This document shows positions 5,563 through 5,689 of a stretch of DNA of 5,689 nucleotides, one piece after another (within the stretch, counting starts at the first letter, position 1; each line of letters begins with the position of its first letter). The notes under the pieces were generated by a model. It worked only from the letters and a program-made list of their open reading frames with translations. It was not told where the DNA came from and ran no database searches. Both the position numbers and the translations under genes were made by a program. Source of the DNA: an uncultured Eubacteriales bacterium. Its GTDB lineage: Bacteria; Bacillota; Clostridia; Oscillospirales; Acutalibacteraceae. The DNA is taken from NCBI GenBank assembly GCA_900321595.1, contig ONWP01000230.1:1-5689 (forward strand), in the 5' to 3' direction.

Positions 5563-5689
5563 ATGAAAACAAGAATCGGCCACGCTTACGGACGCAGGCT
5601 TTTGTCGCTCCTGCTCGCGCTTGTCATATGCTTCGGCGCGATCGGGCTCGGCACGCTGACGGCTTCCGCCGCGAACCGCACCGGCGACA
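5563..5689 (+). CDS. Secreted protein of unknown function, N-terminal fragment
   Basis: Only the first 42 codons are present; the frame is open to the window edge. AAAGGAG (5546-5552), ten bases before the ATG, fixes the start. The N-terminus is a typical Sec signal peptide: basic residues in MKTRIGHAYGRR (1-12), a hydrophobic core at about 13-32, and TASA|AN, a good signal peptidase I site after residue 36. Cys23 is preceded by Ile and sits inside the hydrophobic core, so a lipoprotein is unlikely. The mature part begins ANRTGD and is too short to identify. Its strong promoter, with the preceding terminator, marks it as a separate transcription unit. Confidence 0.85.
   Translation, partial: MKTRIGHAYGRRLLSLLLALVICFGAIGLGTLTASAANRTGD

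Noticed and set aside
5629..5631. Cys23 of the terminal secreted protein as a lipoprotein cysteine
   Set aside because: The preceding residue is Ile, not Gly/Ala/Ser, and a good signal peptidase I site follows 13 residues later.
1..5689. Mobile element, CRISPR array, tRNA or a defence system
   Set aside because: No transposase or integrase motif, spaced direct repeats, tRNA-like fold or defence-type protein was seen on either strand.

Overview
The window is GC-rich, roughly 60% by eye. It carries AGGAGG-type ribosome binding sites, short sigma-A-like promoters (TTG near -35, a 17-base spacer, TATAAT-like -10) and U-tailed hairpin terminators. Together with clostridial-looking proteins (a membrane-anchored parvulin, a PduL-type phosphotransacylase, a FucU mutarotase) this suggests a high-GC member of the Clostridia, such as a gut Oscillospiraceae or Christensenellales relative. 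The taxon is inferred; no marker gene is present. All recognised genes lie on the + strand.

Layout. Bases 1-74 are the 3' end of an unidentified gene. A promoter at 83-111 and a leader with a GC-rich hairpin precede a 630-residue membrane-anchored parvulin-type peptidylprolyl isomerase (198-2090), which ends at a strong terminator with a UUCG tetraloop (2105-2135). A second promoter (2158-2186) drives a tight three-gene operon with one-base gaps: a FucU-type sugar mutarotase (2214-2645), a dCMP deaminase (2647-3138) and a 540-residue purple-acid-phosphatase-like metallophosphoesterase with a C-terminal copper-amine-oxidase-N-like (stalk) domain (3140-4762). A third promoter (4778-4806) drives a free-standing PduL-family phosphate acyltransferase (4839-5405), followed by a strong terminator (5440-5472). 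A fourth promoter (5503-5531) precedes the first 42 codons of a secreted protein that runs off the window.

How the genes work together. The parvulin probably folds exported proteins on the outer face of the membrane. PduL probably interconverts acyl-CoA and acyl-phosphate (acetate or propionate metabolism) in the cytosol. The three-gene operon combines sugar-anomer interconversion, dCMP to dUMP conversion and a phosphoesterase, which does not match a textbook pathway. A link to deoxynucleotide breakdown is possible but speculative. The points most worth a second look are the phosphoesterase (a domain architecture usual for exported proteins, but no signal peptide, and clustered cysteines), the odd operon, and the isomerase with a decayed first parvulin-like domain. 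I see no mobile element, CRISPR array, tRNA or rRNA, and no gene-free stretch longer than about 160 bases.
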